Shown here: piece by piece, positions 21,255 through 30,303 of the stretch | Layout of the letters: each line of letters opens with the position of its first letter | Numbering within the stretch: the stretch's first letter is position 1 | NCBI RefSeq assembly: GCF_018524365.1 | Contig: NZ_JAEKFT010000007.1 | Coordinates: forward strand, 1 to 64,000 | Direction: 5' to 3' | DNA from: Denitromonas iodatirespirans | GTDB lineage: Bacteria; Pseudomonadota; Gammaproteobacteria; Burkholderiales; Rhodocyclaceae | Length of the DNA: 64,000 nt | Notes under the pieces: model-generated | The model's database searches: none | Seen by the model: the letters and a program-made list of their open reading frames with translations, nothing else | What the model was told of the DNA's origin: nothing | Program-made: the position numbers and the translations under genes

Positions 21255-21680
21255 TCAGCGGCTGTAGACGTTCATGCCGGGGAAGAAGAAGGCAATTTCC
21301 ACGGCCGCGGTTTCAGCGGCGTCAGAGCCGTGGACCGCATTGGCGTCGATGGATTCCGCGAAATCGGCGCGGATGGTGCCCGGCGCGGCTTCTTTCGGGT
21401 TGGTGGCGCCCATCAGCTCACGGTTCTTGGCGATCGCGTTCTCGCCTTCCAGCGCCTGGATCATCACCGGGCCGGAGGTCATGAACGTGACCAGATCCTT
21501 GAAGAAGGGGCGTGCCTTGTGCACGGCGTAGAACTGGCCGGCCTCTTCGGCGGACAGATGCACCATCTTGGCGGCGATCACCTTCAGGCCAGCGTCTTCA
21601 AAGCGCTGATAGATCTTGCCGATCACGTTCTTGGCGACGGCGTCGGGTTTGATGATGGACAGGGTGCGTTCGATTGCCAT
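21255..21680 (-). CDS. ndk: Nucleoside diphosphate kinase
   Basis: 141 residues starting [21 protein letters not shown]. Catalytic His in NAVHGSDA (about 115-122). It balances NTP pools by ping-pong phosphotransfer. The ATG at 21680 has GGAG upstream; the frame runs open further back but the family start is clear. It is the first gene of the large minus-strand block. A GC-rich hairpin (21210-21232) between ndk and rlmN may tune downstream expression. Confidence 0.97.
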   Translation of the reverse strand: MAIERTLSIIKPDAVAKNVIGKIYQRFEDAGLKVIAAKMVHLSAEEAGQFYAVHKARPFFKDLVTFMTSGPVMIQALEGENAIAKNRELMGATNPKEAAPGTIRADFAESIDANAVHGSDAAETAAVEIAFFFPGMNVYSR

Positions 21681-21775
21681 GAGACTTTGCTCCGAAGATT
21701 CCGGGTTGGAGGTAAAAAGAATAACGGAGCATTTTAACAAGAATTTGTCGCCGCTCCCATCTCCCGACGGTAAGT

Positions 21776-21802
21776 AAAAAAAACCCGGCCACACGGGCCG
21801 GG
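21776..21802 (-). terminator. Intrinsic terminator downstream of the orphan dctP
   Basis: On the minus strand a CCCGGCCC / GGCCGGG stem (21802-21784) is followed by eight T. It ends the transcript of the gene at 21886-22890 and insulates ndk. The remaining 21681-21775 holds no gene. Confidence 0.9.
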
Positions 21803-21885
21803 AACAAAGGACACGGGTTGCATCAAGATCCGCCGGCGTGCGGCAGACCACAGGGAGATGCTCGGGCGCCCATCGCCGGGCAGGT

Positions 21886-22890
21886 TCAGAGTCTGTCGGG
21901 ATCGAATCCGGTCTCTTCGTAGATGGCGTCGATCAGATCCTTGCCGATGCGCGGCGCCATCGCCGCGTGCACCGGCAGCAGCGCCTTCTTGAAGGCGAGC
22001 CGTTCCTCGGCCGTCGGCACATGCACCTCGGTCGTGCCGGCAGTCCGGATCGCGGCCAGCGCCTTGTCGTTCTCGGCTTTGGCAATCTGGTTGGTGTATT
22101 CGGTGGCCTCGCGCATGGCCCGCGCCAGGGCCTCGCGCACGGTGCCGGGCAGGCCATCCCAGAACTTCTTGTTGGTGATCACCGCATAGCCGAGGTAGCC
22201 GTGATCGGTCAGCGTCATGTGCGACTGCACCTCGTGCATGCGCTGGGTGTAGAAGTTGGAGTGCGGATTTTCGGTGCCGTCGACCACCCTGGCCTTGAGC
22301 GCGGCATAAACCTCGTCGAAGGCGGTCACCTGCGGCAGCGCGCCCAGCGCCCGCATCTGCGCATCGAGCACCTTGGAAGACTGGATGCGCATTTTCTTGC
22401 CGCGCAGATCGCCGGGCGCGCGGATCGGCGTGTTGGCCGAGAAGGACTTGAAACCGTTGTCCCAGAAAGCCAGGCCGGCAATGCCGCGCGGCTCCAGCGA
22501 GGCGAGCAGGCGCGCCCCGAGCGGTCCACCGGTGACCTTGTGCAACTCAGCGTAGCTATCGAAGATGTAAGGCAGATCGAAGGCCTCGAAGACGCGCAGC
22601 CCCAGCGGGCCGAACTTGGCCAACGACGGCGCGATGATCTCCACCGCGCCCAGCTGCAGCGCCTCCATCTCCTCCTTGTCCTTGTACAGCGTACTGTTCG
22701 GATAGACCTCGACCACCACCGCGCCGCCACTGTAGCGCTCGGCCAGTGCCTTGAATTTCTCCGCGCCCATCCCCTTCGGGGTGTTGGGCGCCACCACATG
22801 GCTGAACTTGACGACGATCGGCTCCGCCGCCTGAACCGTCCAGGCCAAAGTCAGGCTCAGTGCGGCGACCAACAGCGCTCGCAATGTCAT
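21886..22890 (-). CDS. TRAP transporter solute-binding protein, DctP family, without adjacent Q/M subunits
   Basis: 334 residues: signal peptide ([16 protein letters not shown], cleavage near AEP), then the DctP fold with [27 protein letters not shown], the specificity loop [20 protein letters not shown], and [16 protein letters not shown]. Such proteins bind C4-dicarboxylates or other organic acids and deliver them to DctQM. No permease genes are nearby. Instead the gene is divergent from a sensor kinase/regulator pair (23010-25636). The ATG at 22890 has AAGGAG upstream. It may share the DctQM at 58910-60964 or serve in sensing; both are inference. Confidence 0.92.
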   Translation of the reverse strand: MTLRALLVAALSLTLAWTVQAAEPIVVKFSHVVAPNTPKGMGAEKFKALAERYSGGAVVVEVYPNSTLYKDKEEMEALQLGAVEIIAPSLAKFGPLGLRVFEAFDLPYIFDSYAELHKVTGGPLGARLLASLEPRGIAGLAFWDNGFKSFSANTPIRAPGDLRGKKMRIQSSKVLDAQMRALGALPQVTAFDEVYAALKARVVDGTENPHSNFYTQRMHEVQSHMTLTDHGYLGYAVITNKKFWDGLPGTVREALARAMREATEYTNQIAKAENDKALAAIRTAGTTEVHVPTAEERLAFKKALLPVHAAMAPRIGKDLIDAIYEETGFDPDRL

Positions 22891-23009
22891 CGTCAACTCC
22901 TTCTGGATTCTTCAGAATGCCGTCTTGCCGCGGCATCGCGATCGGCCATGCCCCCGGCGATCACCCTTGGTACAGTGTCGACCGAGCGCAGCACGCGCCG
23001 CTATTGTGG

Positions 23010-24998
23010 ATGACCGCAACCTCTCTCATGCCCGCGCGAAAAAACCGCCCGCTCCCCCCCACGCCCGCCTGGTACTGGCGCCTGCCGTCGTTGACCCTGG
23101 TGCTGATGCTGATCGCCATCATCGCGCTGGTGTGGATGACCCGCCACTTCGACGACGAGAAGCAGCACGAGGTCCTGATCAACGACGTACTCTGGATGGA
23201 GCAAGACCTGCGCTTCCGGCTCGACCGCAACGAGGAGCAACTGTCCCAGATCGGTAGCGAATTGCTGACCGAAGCCACCTTGTCGCCGCGCACCGAAGCG
23301 AGCCTCGAACAACTGCTCAAACCCGATAGCGGCCTGGTGCAGATCCTCTGGCTGGACGGCGCCGACAAGGTCGTTGCGGCCCGCCCCTACACCGCCGACG
23401 ACGTGCTGGTCGGTGAGGCGCGCGGCGCCATCCCTTCCAATGAAACCAATCGCCTGGCGCGCGCCGTCGGCCGCCCCATCTACGGCCCCGCCTATCCGGT
23501 GATCGGCGACAACTGGCGCTTCAACGTGCACGTGCCGATCTTCGTCGGCAGCCGCCATGTCGGCACCGTGGTCGGTGTGTATTCGCTGCAGCAACTGGTG
23601 GTGCGCGAGCTGCCCTGGTGGTTTTCGGAACGCTACCGGGTCAGCGTGCACGACCCCGACGGCAAGGAGATCGCGGCCAAATCCAAGGTCGCCGCCGAAG
23701 CCAGCCACCAGCAGTACACCATCCCCTTCGACCCGCCCGGCTACGGGCTGACACTGAAAGTCACCGCCTACAAGGCGCCGACCCGCTGGGTGCCGGTGCT
23801 GCTGATCAGCGCCATGGTCTTTCTCGGCGGGGTCATCATCTGGAGCCTGTGGCAGTTGCGCCAGCACACCCTTGGCCGCCAGGCCGCCGAACAGGCCCTG
23901 CGCGGCGAAATGGCCTTTCGCCGGGCGATGGAAGGTTCGCTCTTGACCGGGCTGCGCGCCCGTGACACCGAGGGCCGCATCACCTATGTGAACCCGGCCT
24001 TCTGTCGCATGGTCGGCTATTCGGAGCAGGAGCTGCTCGGTGCCACGCCGCCCATGCCCTACTGGGATCCGGACCAGCTCGAGCGCACCCAGGCCATCCA
24101 CGACAACATCCTGGCCGGCAACGTGCCGCGCGAGGGCGTGGAGGTGCGCTTCCGCCACAAGGACGGCCATTTCATCGATGCGCTGATCTTCGAAGCCCCA
24201 CTGATCGACGCCAGCGGCGAGCAGACCGGCTGGATGGGCTCCTTCCTCGACATCACGGCGCAGACCGCCGCCGAGGCCCTGGCCCGCCAGCAGGAAGAGC
24301 GCCTGCATGCCACTTCACGCCTGATCACCATGGGCGAGATGGCCTCCACCCTCGCCCACGAGCTCAACCAGCCGCTGGCTGCGATCTCCAGCTACGGCTC
24401 CGGCTGCCTCAACCGGCTCGACGAGGGGCAGGTCGACACCGGCGAGCTGCGCGACATCATCGGCAAGATCACCCGCCAGGCCCGGCGCGCGGGCGACATC
24501 ATCCGCCGGGTGCACGATTTCGTCCGCCGCAGCGAGCCCAAGCGCGAAACCGTCGACCTCAACGCCGTCATCTCCGAAGCCATCGGCCTGATCGAGCCGG
24601 ACGTGCGCAAGCGCGGGGTCGAATTGCAGACGCAGCTGGCCGAGCAGCCGCTGCCGGTCAATGCCGACCCGGTGATGCTCGAACAGGTCGCGGTCAACCT
24701 CATCCGCAACGGCATGGACGCCATGCGCGATGTCGCCAGCGCGCAGCGCATCATCCGTGTCGAGACCTTCGCCGACGGCGACACGCTGATTTTCCGCGTC
24801 AGCGACCGGGGTCGCGGTATCGATGAAGACGCCGCACGCCGCATCTTCGACCCCTTCTTCACCACCAAGGACGAAGGCATGGGCATGGGCCTCAACATCT
24901 GCCGCTCGATCGCCGAGCTGCACGGCGGCCGCCTGGGTTTCGAGCCGAATCCCGACGGTGGTACGATCTTCACCTTCTCGCTGCCGCTCGCCTCATGA
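23010..24998 (+). CDS. DctS-like membrane sensor histidine kinase with one PAS domain
   Basis: 662 residues. Two membrane spans (about 25-43 and 257-276) enclose a periplasmic sensor region, followed by PAS (about 305-425, GRITYVNPAFCRMVGYSEQELLG). HisKA carries His450 in STLAHELNQPLAAIS, and a HATPase domain contains RGRGIDEDAARRIFDPFFTTK and GMGMGLNICRSI. The architecture matches the DctS/FixL group that controls dicarboxylate uptake. Start at the ATG at 23010, with a second ATG at 23028; neither has a strong ribosome-binding site. It overlaps its regulator by ATGA. The PAS and kinase core closely resemble the kinase at 37421-40123. Confidence 0.92.
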   Translation: MTATSLMPARKNRPLPPTPAWYWRLPSLTLVLMLIAIIALVWMTRHFDDEKQHEVLINDVLWMEQDLRFRLDRNEEQLSQIGSELLTEATLSPRTEASLEQLLKPDSGLVQILWLDGADKVVAARPYTADDVLVGEARGAIPSNETNRLARAVGRPIYGPAYPVIGDNWRFNVHVPIFVGSRHVGTVVGVYSLQQLVVRELPWWFSERYRVSVHDPDGKEIAAKSKVAAEASHQQYTIPFDPPGYGLTLKVTAYKAPTRWVPVLLISAMVFLGGVIIWSLWQLRQHTLGRQAAEQALRGEMAFRRAMEGSLLTGLRARDTEGRITYVNPAFCRMVGYSEQELLGATPPMPYWDPDQLERTQAIHDNILAGNVPREGVEVRFRHKDGHFIDALIFEAPLIDASGEQTGWMGSFLDITAQTAAEALARQQEERLHATSRLITMGEMASTLAHELNQPLAAISSYGSGCLNRLDEGQVDTGELRDIIGKITRQARRAGDIIRRVHDFVRRSEPKRETVDLNAVISEAIGLIEPDVRKRGVELQTQLAEQPLPVNADPVMLEQVAVNLIRNGMDAMRDVASAQRIIRVETFADGDTLIFRVSDRGRGIDEDAARRIFDPFFTTKDEGMGMGLNICRSIAELHGGRLGFEPNPDGGTIFTFSLPLAS

Positions 24999-25636
24999 CG
25001 ACAGACACCACACCGCTGACCCACATCGTCGACGACGACGAAGCCATCCGCGACGCCCTGTCCTGGCTGTTTCGCACCCGCAACGTACCCTGCGCCACCT
25101 GGGAATCGGCCGAGGCCTTTCTCGACGCCTGGCAACCGCACTGGCGCGGCTGCATCGTGATGGACATCCGCATGGGCGGCATGAGCGGGCTGGATTGCTC
25201 CACCGCCCTGCGCCAGCGCGGCAGCACGGTGCCGATCATCTTCATCACCGGCCATGGCGACGTACCGATGGCGGTCAGCGCGCTCAAGCGTGGCGCCTTC
25301 GACTTCATCGAAAAACCCTTCGACGACAACGCCCTGGTGGACATCGTGCAGTCGGCGCTCGAAGAAGACGCCCGCAACCAGGCACGGCGCACCGCGCGCG
25401 TGGACGTCGCCGCCCGACTCGAACAGCTCACCAGCCGCGAGCGCGAAGTGATGGGCCTGATCCTGGCCGGCAAGTTCAACAAGGTGATCGCCGACGAACT
25501 GAACATCTCGATGCGCACCGTCGAGGTGCACCGCGCCCGGGTGTTCGAGAAGATGGGCGTGCGCTCGGCCGTCGAGCTGGCGCAGCAGCTGACCCTCGCC
25601 GGGCTCTACAACACCGCCACGCCGTCCGCCGAATAG
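24995..25636 (+). CDS. FixJ/DctR-like response regulator
   Basis: 213 residues: receiver domain with acidic pocket DDDE (13-16), phospho-acceptor Asp57 (VMDIRMGG) and Lys107 (FIEKPF). A LuxR-type helix-turn-helix follows (about 138-205, LTSREREVMGLILAGKFNKVIADELNIS). It is translationally coupled to the kinase. Its 3' end overlaps the convergent tilS by 31 nt. The likely target is the divergent dctP gene, by analogy with the Rhodobacter DctSR system. Confidence 0.93.
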   Translation: MTTDTTPLTHIVDDDEAIRDALSWLFRTRNVPCATWESAEAFLDAWQPHWRGCIVMDIRMGGMSGLDCSTALRQRGSTVPIIFITGHGDVPMAVSALKRGAFDFIEKPFDDNALVDIVQSALEEDARNQARRTARVDVAARLEQLTSREREVMGLILAGKFNKVIADELNISMRTVEVHRARVFEKMGVRSAVELAQQLTLAGLYNTATPSAE

Positions 25637-26961
25637 GCCGCCGGCCGACGCCATGCAAACTGCCAGCCCGGCTCGTCGCCGCGGCAGGCAAAGACCGCGG
25701 CCACGCCCAGACCGGCGATCCAGGCCACCTGGCCATCGACCCGCAAAATGGGCACCCGGTCGCGATCCACCGGCGCCAGCGACGCGCCTTGGCTGAGGCT
25801 GCGCACATCCTTGCGCGGCCGCCCCACCAGCGCCACCCGGCAACCCGGCCAGCGCGCCATGATCTCGCAGCGCGCCGCCTCGGCCAGCCGCGCCTGCGAC
25901 ACCCCGGCGCCGACCGTCGGTACCGCCTCGACCACCCCTTCGCCCCAGGCCACCGCTCCCCCCTGCCAGGGCACGCCGTCTTCGGGCAGGGGCGGATAGG
26001 TCGGCGACAGCCACACCACCTCGCGGTAGGCATGCAGCACCGCCCCGCCCAGCGGCAGCATCAGCGGCCGCTCGTGGCTACATGACTGCAATTGGCGCAT
26101 GGCCTCGTGCAGCCGCGCCTGGTCGGGCACCGGCAGTGCCAGCGCGCGCAGGCGCCAGCGCAGCAGATTGGCCAGCCGCGGGCCGCTCAGGGCACGGATC
26201 GCACTGCGCGACCACGGCCAACCGCAGGCCTCGGCATCCTGCACCGCCAACTCGTCGAGCAGGCCGGCGGCTTCGTCGAAATTGCCGGCGGCACGGGCCA
26301 GCGTGGTGGCCGCCGACGGCCACCGGGCGGTGATCGCCGGCATCACCGAATGGCGCAGGTAATTGCGTGAGAAGCGCGGGTCGGCATTGCTCTCGTCCTC
26401 GACCCAGCTCAGCGCCTCGGCATTTGCCGCCGCTTCGATCTGGGCGCGCGAGAAGGCCAGCAAGGGGCGCAGGCGACCGCCGCCTGCCACCGCCGGCTCG
26501 ATCGCACGCATCGCCGCCGCGCCATGCACGCCGGCGCCGCGCAACAGGCGGAACAACACGGTTTCGGCCTGGTCGTCGAGATGATGGGCACTCACCTGCC
26601 AGTCGGCCACCTCAGACGCCAGCGCCGCATGACGCAGGCGCCGCGCCGCTGCCTCCCAGCCTTCGCCGGCCTCGGGCTGCACGTGCACCCGCGAGACGGT
26701 CAGCGGCACCTTGAGCGCCGTGCAGCAGGCCTCGCAGAATGCTGCCCAGTGGTCGGCATTCGGGCTCAGGCCGTGGTGCACATGATGGGCACGCAGCACA
26801 AAGCCGAAGCGCTCGCGCAAACCGGCGAGCACCTTCAGCAAGAGCATGGAGTCGACGCCGCCGCTCAAGGCCAGCTGGAGCGTCTGGCCGGGACGGACGC
26901 CGGCCTCGGCGATGACGCCGGCGACCCCGCGCGGGATCGCCGCCTGACGCTTAGTTCGCAC
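25606..26961 (-). CDS. tilS: tRNA(Ile)-lysidine synthetase
   Basis: 451 residues. N-terminal PP-loop ATPase domain with [14 protein letters not shown] (about 33-46), then [20 protein letters not shown] substrate-binding middle domain and a C-terminal TilS domain ([10 protein letters not shown]) follow. It converts C34 of the CAU anticodon to lysidine so that AUA is read as isoleucine. The start is a GTG at 26961 overlapping the accA stop by 11 nt. The last 10 codons are antisense to the response regulator. Confidence 0.94.
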   Translation of the reverse strand: MRTKRQAAIPRGVAGVIAEAGVRPGQTLQLALSGGVDSMLLLKVLAGLRERFGFVLRAHHVHHGLSPNADHWAAFCEACCTALKVPLTVSRVHVQPEAGEGWEAAARRLRHAALASEVADWQVSAHHLDDQAETVLFRLLRGAGVHGAAAMRAIEPAVAGGGRLRPLLAFSRAQIEAAANAEALSWVEDESNADPRFSRNYLRHSVMPAITARWPSAATTLARAAGNFDEAAGLLDELAVQDAEACGWPWSRSAIRALSGPRLANLLRWRLRALALPVPDQARLHEAMRQLQSCSHERPLMLPLGGAVLHAYREVVWLSPTYPPLPEDGVPWQGGAVAWGEGVVEAVPTVGAGVSQARLAEAARCEIMARWPGCRVALVGRPRKDVRSLSQGASLAPVDRDRVPILRVDGQVAWIAGLGVAAVFACRGDEPGWQFAWRRPAAYSADGVAVL

Positions 26962-27916
26962 CGTCCTTGAACTTCCCGTAGCTCATCAGGCGGGCTTGAC
27001 GCTGTTCGACCAACTGGCTCGGACTCAGATCGGCGAGCTGGCGCAGCGAATCGGCCAGTGCCCGCTTGAGCGACTGTGCCATCGCACGGTGGTTGCGATG
27101 TGCGCCACCGATCGGCTCGTTGACGATCTTGTCGATCAGGCCGAGCGCCTTCAGGCGTGCCGCGGTGATGCCCATGGTTTCGGCCGCCACCGAGGCCTGG
27201 TCGGCGCTCTTCCAGAGGATGGAGGCGCAACCTTCGGGGGAAATCACCGAGTAGGTGCCGTACTGCAGCATCAAGAGCTGATCGGCCACCGCGATGGCCA
27301 GCGCGCCACCGGAGCCGCCCTCGCCGATCACCGTCGAGATGATGGGCACCTTGAGCGAGGCCATCACGAACAGGTTGTGGCCGATCGCCTCCGACTGGCC
27401 GCGCTCCTCGGCGCCGATGCCGGGATAGGCGCCCGGCGTATCGACGAAGGTGAACACCGGCAGCGAGAATTTTTCGGCCAGCTTCATCAGGCGCAGCGCT
27501 TTGCGGTAGCCCTCGGGACGGGGCATGCCGAAGTTGCGATGGATCTTTTCCTTGGTGTCGCGCCCTTTCTGGTGACCGATCACCATGCACGACTGCCCGT
27601 TGAAACGCGCCAGACCGCCGACGATGGCGTGGTCGTCGGCAAAGCTGCGATCGCCGTGCAGCTCCTGGAAATCGGTGAAGATGTGCTCGACGTAATCGAG
27701 CGTGTAGGGGCGCTGCGGATGGCGCGCCACCTGGGCGATCTGCCAGGGCGTCAGTTTGGCGTACAGATCCTTGGTCTGGGCCTGGCTCTTGGTCTCGAGG
27801 CGCGAGATCTCTTCGGAGATATCGACGGCAGAATCGTCCTGCACGAACCGAAGCTCTTCGATCTTGGCTTCAAGTTCGGCGATGGGCTGTTCAAAATCGA
27901 GGAATGTGGTCTTCAT
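26951..27916 (-). CDS. accA: Acetyl-CoA carboxylase carboxyltransferase subunit alpha
   Basis: 321 residues opening [22 protein letters not shown], the canonical start, so I use the ATG at 27916 rather than the one at 27937. The crotonase-fold carboxyltransferase core has [23 protein letters not shown] and [12 protein letters not shown], which form the oxyanion site. With AccD it transfers carboxyl from carboxybiotin to acetyl-CoA. It lies upstream of tilS on the minus strand. Confidence 0.97.
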   Translation of the reverse strand: MKTTFLDFEQPIAELEAKIEELRFVQDDSAVDISEEISRLETKSQAQTKDLYAKLTPWQIAQVARHPQRPYTLDYVEHIFTDFQELHGDRSFADDHAIVGGLARFNGQSCMVIGHQKGRDTKEKIHRNFGMPRPEGYRKALRLMKLAEKFSLPVFTFVDTPGAYPGIGAEERGQSEAIGHNLFVMASLKVPIISTVIGEGGSGGALAIAVADQLLMLQYGTYSVISPEGCASILWKSADQASVAAETMGITAARLKALGLIDKIVNEPIGGAHRNHRAMAQSLKRALADSLRQLADLSPSQLVEQRQARLMSYGKFKDGAN

Positions 27917-28059
27917 CGAACCCGTCTTTTGCGTCATTTAAAGCGCGCTATTGTACTCCTTCCTGCCCCGGCGCAAGCCCGCCCCCGGCCATCGGCACCG
28001 CCCTCGCCGAAAACGCGCACCACCACCGGCTTCCGGAGGAATCGCCGGATGCGAAAAAG

Positions 28060-28101
28060 GCGATCTAGATCAAATGTCGGCCCGTCTGACGGCGATAGAA
28101 T
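28060..28101 (+). promoter_or_regulatory. Candidate FNR-dependent (class II) promoter of feoAB
   Basis: GCGATCTAGATCAA (28060-28073) matches the FNR/ANR box TTGAT-N4-ATCAA at 8 of 10 positions. A -10 hexamer TAGAAT lies at 28096-28101. If transcription starts at 28108, the box is centred exactly at -41.5 and the hexamer at -12 to -7, the class II geometry. There is no -35 box, as expected. Anaerobic FNR activation of feo is known in enterobacteria. Confidence 0.6.
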
Positions 28102-28111
28102 CGAATCGTAG

Positions 28112-28126
28112 TGACAACAATTCTCG
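28112..28126 (+). promoter_or_regulatory. Weak candidate Fur box at the feoAB start site
   Basis: TGACAACAATTCTCG agrees with the 7-1-7 Fur pattern TGATAATNATTATCA at about 10 of 14 positions and sits just downstream of the predicted start, where Fur would block transcription. The match is modest. Confidence 0.35.
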
Positions 28127-28134
28127 TTTCGATC

Positions 28135-28374
28135 ATGTGCGCGCTCTCTGAACTGGAAACCGGCCGGGATGCCCAAGTCGTCGGACTGCGTGCCGACCAC
28201 GATTTCGCCCAACGCCTGCACGCCCTCGGCGTACGCATCGGCCGCACCGTGCGGATTGTCCGGCGCGGCGCGCTGAACGGGCCACTGCAACTGCGCATCG
28301 GCACCACCGACATCATGCTGCGCCGCACCGAGGCCGCCCTGATCGACACCCACCCTGCAACGGTCGGCGTGTGA
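28135..28374 (+). CDS. feoA: Ferrous iron transport protein A
   Basis: 79 residues of the SH3-like FeoA domain: MCALSELETGRDAQVVGL, then LGVRIGRTVRIVRRGALNGPLQLRIGTTDIMLRR. FeoA supports the FeoB permease. I prefer the ATG at 28135 because LSEL at the N-terminus is the usual family start; a GTG at 28111 would add eight residues. It overlaps feoB by GTGTGA. Confidence 0.93.
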   Translation: MCALSELETGRDAQVVGLRADHDFAQRLHALGVRIGRTVRIVRRGALNGPLQLRIGTTDIMLRRTEAALIDTHPATVGV

Positions 28375-30149
28375 AGCGCATCGCGCTCTTGGGCATGCCC
28401 AATTGCGGCAAGTCCTCGCTGTTCAACCGCGTCACCGGTGCCTCGGCGCGCATCGGCAACTGGCCGGGCATCACCGTCGACCTGATGCGCGCGCGCCTGC
28501 TGATCGGCGCCCACATGGTCGAGATGGTGGATCTGCCAGGCATCTACGACCTGAACGGCTACACCGACGACGAGCACGTGGTGCGCGACTTTCTCGGCAG
28601 CCAGCCGGTGGACCTGCTGGTGCTGGTGGTCAACGCCGCCCAAGCCGAGCGCCAGCTGCGCCTCTTCCTGCAGGCGCGCACGCTGGGCCTGCCGATGGTG
28701 GTGCTGTTCAACATGGCCGACGAGGCCCGCCGCCTGGGCATCGGCATCGACACCGCCGCCTTCACCGCACACACCGGCATCGCCGCCCACCGCATCAGCG
28801 CCAAGTTCGGCGACGGCGTACCCGCCGCGCTGGCGCGCATCGGCCACCAGCTGGGCGATGCCGACGCCGGCATGGCCCGCTTCGACACGCTGGCCGACGC
28901 CGATCTGGAACACCCGCTCGACCAGCTCGCCCACCACGCGATCCACGCCCCGCCGACCCTCTCGGTGCAACACAGCGACCGCATCGACCGCGTCGCCCTG
29001 CACCCGCTGCTCGGCCCGCTGGTCTTCATCGCGGCCATGGCGCTGGTCTTCAACGCCGTGTTCCTGCTCGGCGCGCCACTGCAGGAAGGCATCGGCAGCG
29101 TCTTCGACTTCTTGCACAGCGCCGTGCTCACCCCGCTGCTCGCGCCGCTACCCGACTGGGCCCGCGGCTTCCTGATCGAAGGGGTCTATAACGGCGTCAG
29201 CACCGTGGCCACCTTCGTGCCGCTGATCGTGCTGTTCTTCTTCCTGATGGCGCTGGTCGAGGATTCCGGCTACCTGTCGCGCGCCGCCTTCCTGATGGAC
29301 GCGCTGATGTCGCGCCTCGGGCTCGACGGGCGCAGCTTCGTCATGCTGGTGATGGGCTTCGGCTGCAATGTGCCGGCGCTGATGGGCACGCGGATCATGC
29401 GCGCACGGCCGCTGCGCCTGCTGTCGATGCTGATCATTCCGCTGTCGCTGTGCTCGGCACGGCTGCAGGTCTTCCTGTTCATCGGCGCCGCGGTGTTCCC
29501 GGCCAAGTGGGCACCGTGGGCGCTGCTCAGCCTCTATCTGTTCAGCATCGCCGCCGCCGTGCTCACCGCCTGGCTGTTCCGCAAGCGCTTCGCCAGCCGC
29601 GAGCCCTTCGCGCTGGAGCTGCCGCCCTACCGCCTGCCCACGGCGCGCCATGTGCTGCTGCGCGGCTGGCACGAGGTGCGCCATTTCGTCCATCGGGCCA
29701 GCCGCTTCATCATCGCTGGCGTGGCGCTGGTGTGGCTGCTCACCCATCTGCCGGTCGGCGTCGACGCCGCGGGCACCGCCTCCTGGGCCGGCCAGATCGG
29801 CAGCTGGCTCGAACCGCTGCTCAGCCCCATCGGCATCGACGTCCAGCTGACCCTCGCCCTGCTCTTCGGCTTCGTCGCCAAGGAGGTGATGATCGGCGCC
29901 ATGGCCGTCATCTTCGGCCAGGAAGGCAGCGCCCTGGGCGACACCCTGGCCCAGCACCTGAGCCTCGCGCAGGCCTACAGCTTCATGCTGTTCACCCTGC
30001 TCTACACCCCCTGCCTGTCGACCCTGGCCACCCTGCACAGCGAGTCGCGCAGCCTGCGTTTCACCGCCTTGGCCGTGGTGTGGCCGCTGGCGCTGGCCTG
30101 GGGGACCGCCTGGATCGCCTACCAGGGGCTGCGCCTCGTCGGCGGCTGA
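28371..30149 (+). CDS. feoB: Ferrous iron transporter FeoB, compact form
   Basis: 592 residues against about 750-780 for the long form. N-terminal G-domain: G1 GMPNCGKSSLFN, G3 DLPG and an NMAD G4. A shortened GDI-like helical spacer (about 165-200) precedes the membrane permease, with the first Gate region (STVATFVPLIVLFFFLMALVEDSGYLSRAAF) and the second near HEVRHFVHRASRFIIAGVAL. The core motif GFGCNVPALMGTR, with a conserved cysteine, is present. The soluble C-terminal extension is absent. The start is GTG at 28371. No feoC follows. Confidence 0.93.
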   Translation: MKRIALLGMPNCGKSSLFNRVTGASARIGNWPGITVDLMRARLLIGAHMVEMVDLPGIYDLNGYTDDEHVVRDFLGSQPVDLLVLVVNAAQAERQLRLFLQARTLGLPMVVLFNMADEARRLGIGIDTAAFTAHTGIAAHRISAKFGDGVPAALARIGHQLGDADAGMARFDTLADADLEHPLDQLAHHAIHAPPTLSVQHSDRIDRVALHPLLGPLVFIAAMALVFNAVFLLGAPLQEGIGSVFDFLHSAVLTPLLAPLPDWARGFLIEGVYNGVSTVATFVPLIVLFFFLMALVEDSGYLSRAAFLMDALMSRLGLDGRSFVMLVMGFGCNVPALMGTRIMRARPLRLLSMLIIPLSLCSARLQVFLFIGAAVFPAKWAPWALLSLYLFSIAAAVLTAWLFRKRFASREPFALELPPYRLPTARHVLLRGWHEVRHFVHRASRFIIAGVALVWLLTHLPVGVDAAGTASWAGQIGSWLEPLLSPIGIDVQLTLALLFGFVAKEVMIGAMAVIFGQEGSALGDTLAQHLSLAQAYSFMLFTLLYTPCLSTLATLHSESRSLRFTALAVVWPLALAWGTAWIAYQGLRLVGG

Positions 30150-30162
30150 GGCCAGGTCGACG

Positions 30163-30192
30163 AAAAAGGCCTGCCGGAATCCGGCAGGCCTT
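30163..30192 (-). terminator. Intrinsic terminator of tRNA-Ala, facing feoB
   Basis: A 10-bp GC stem (GGCCTGCCGG / CCGGCAGGCC) with loop AAT is followed on the minus strand by five T. On the plus strand the T-run is only two, so it mainly serves the tRNA but may also slow feoAB transcripts. Confidence 0.85.
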
Positions 30193-30200
30193 GGTGTTGG

Positions 30201-30276
<76 letters not shown>

Positions 30277-30303
30277 ACGTAACGCGGAATTATAGTCGCG
30301 CGA

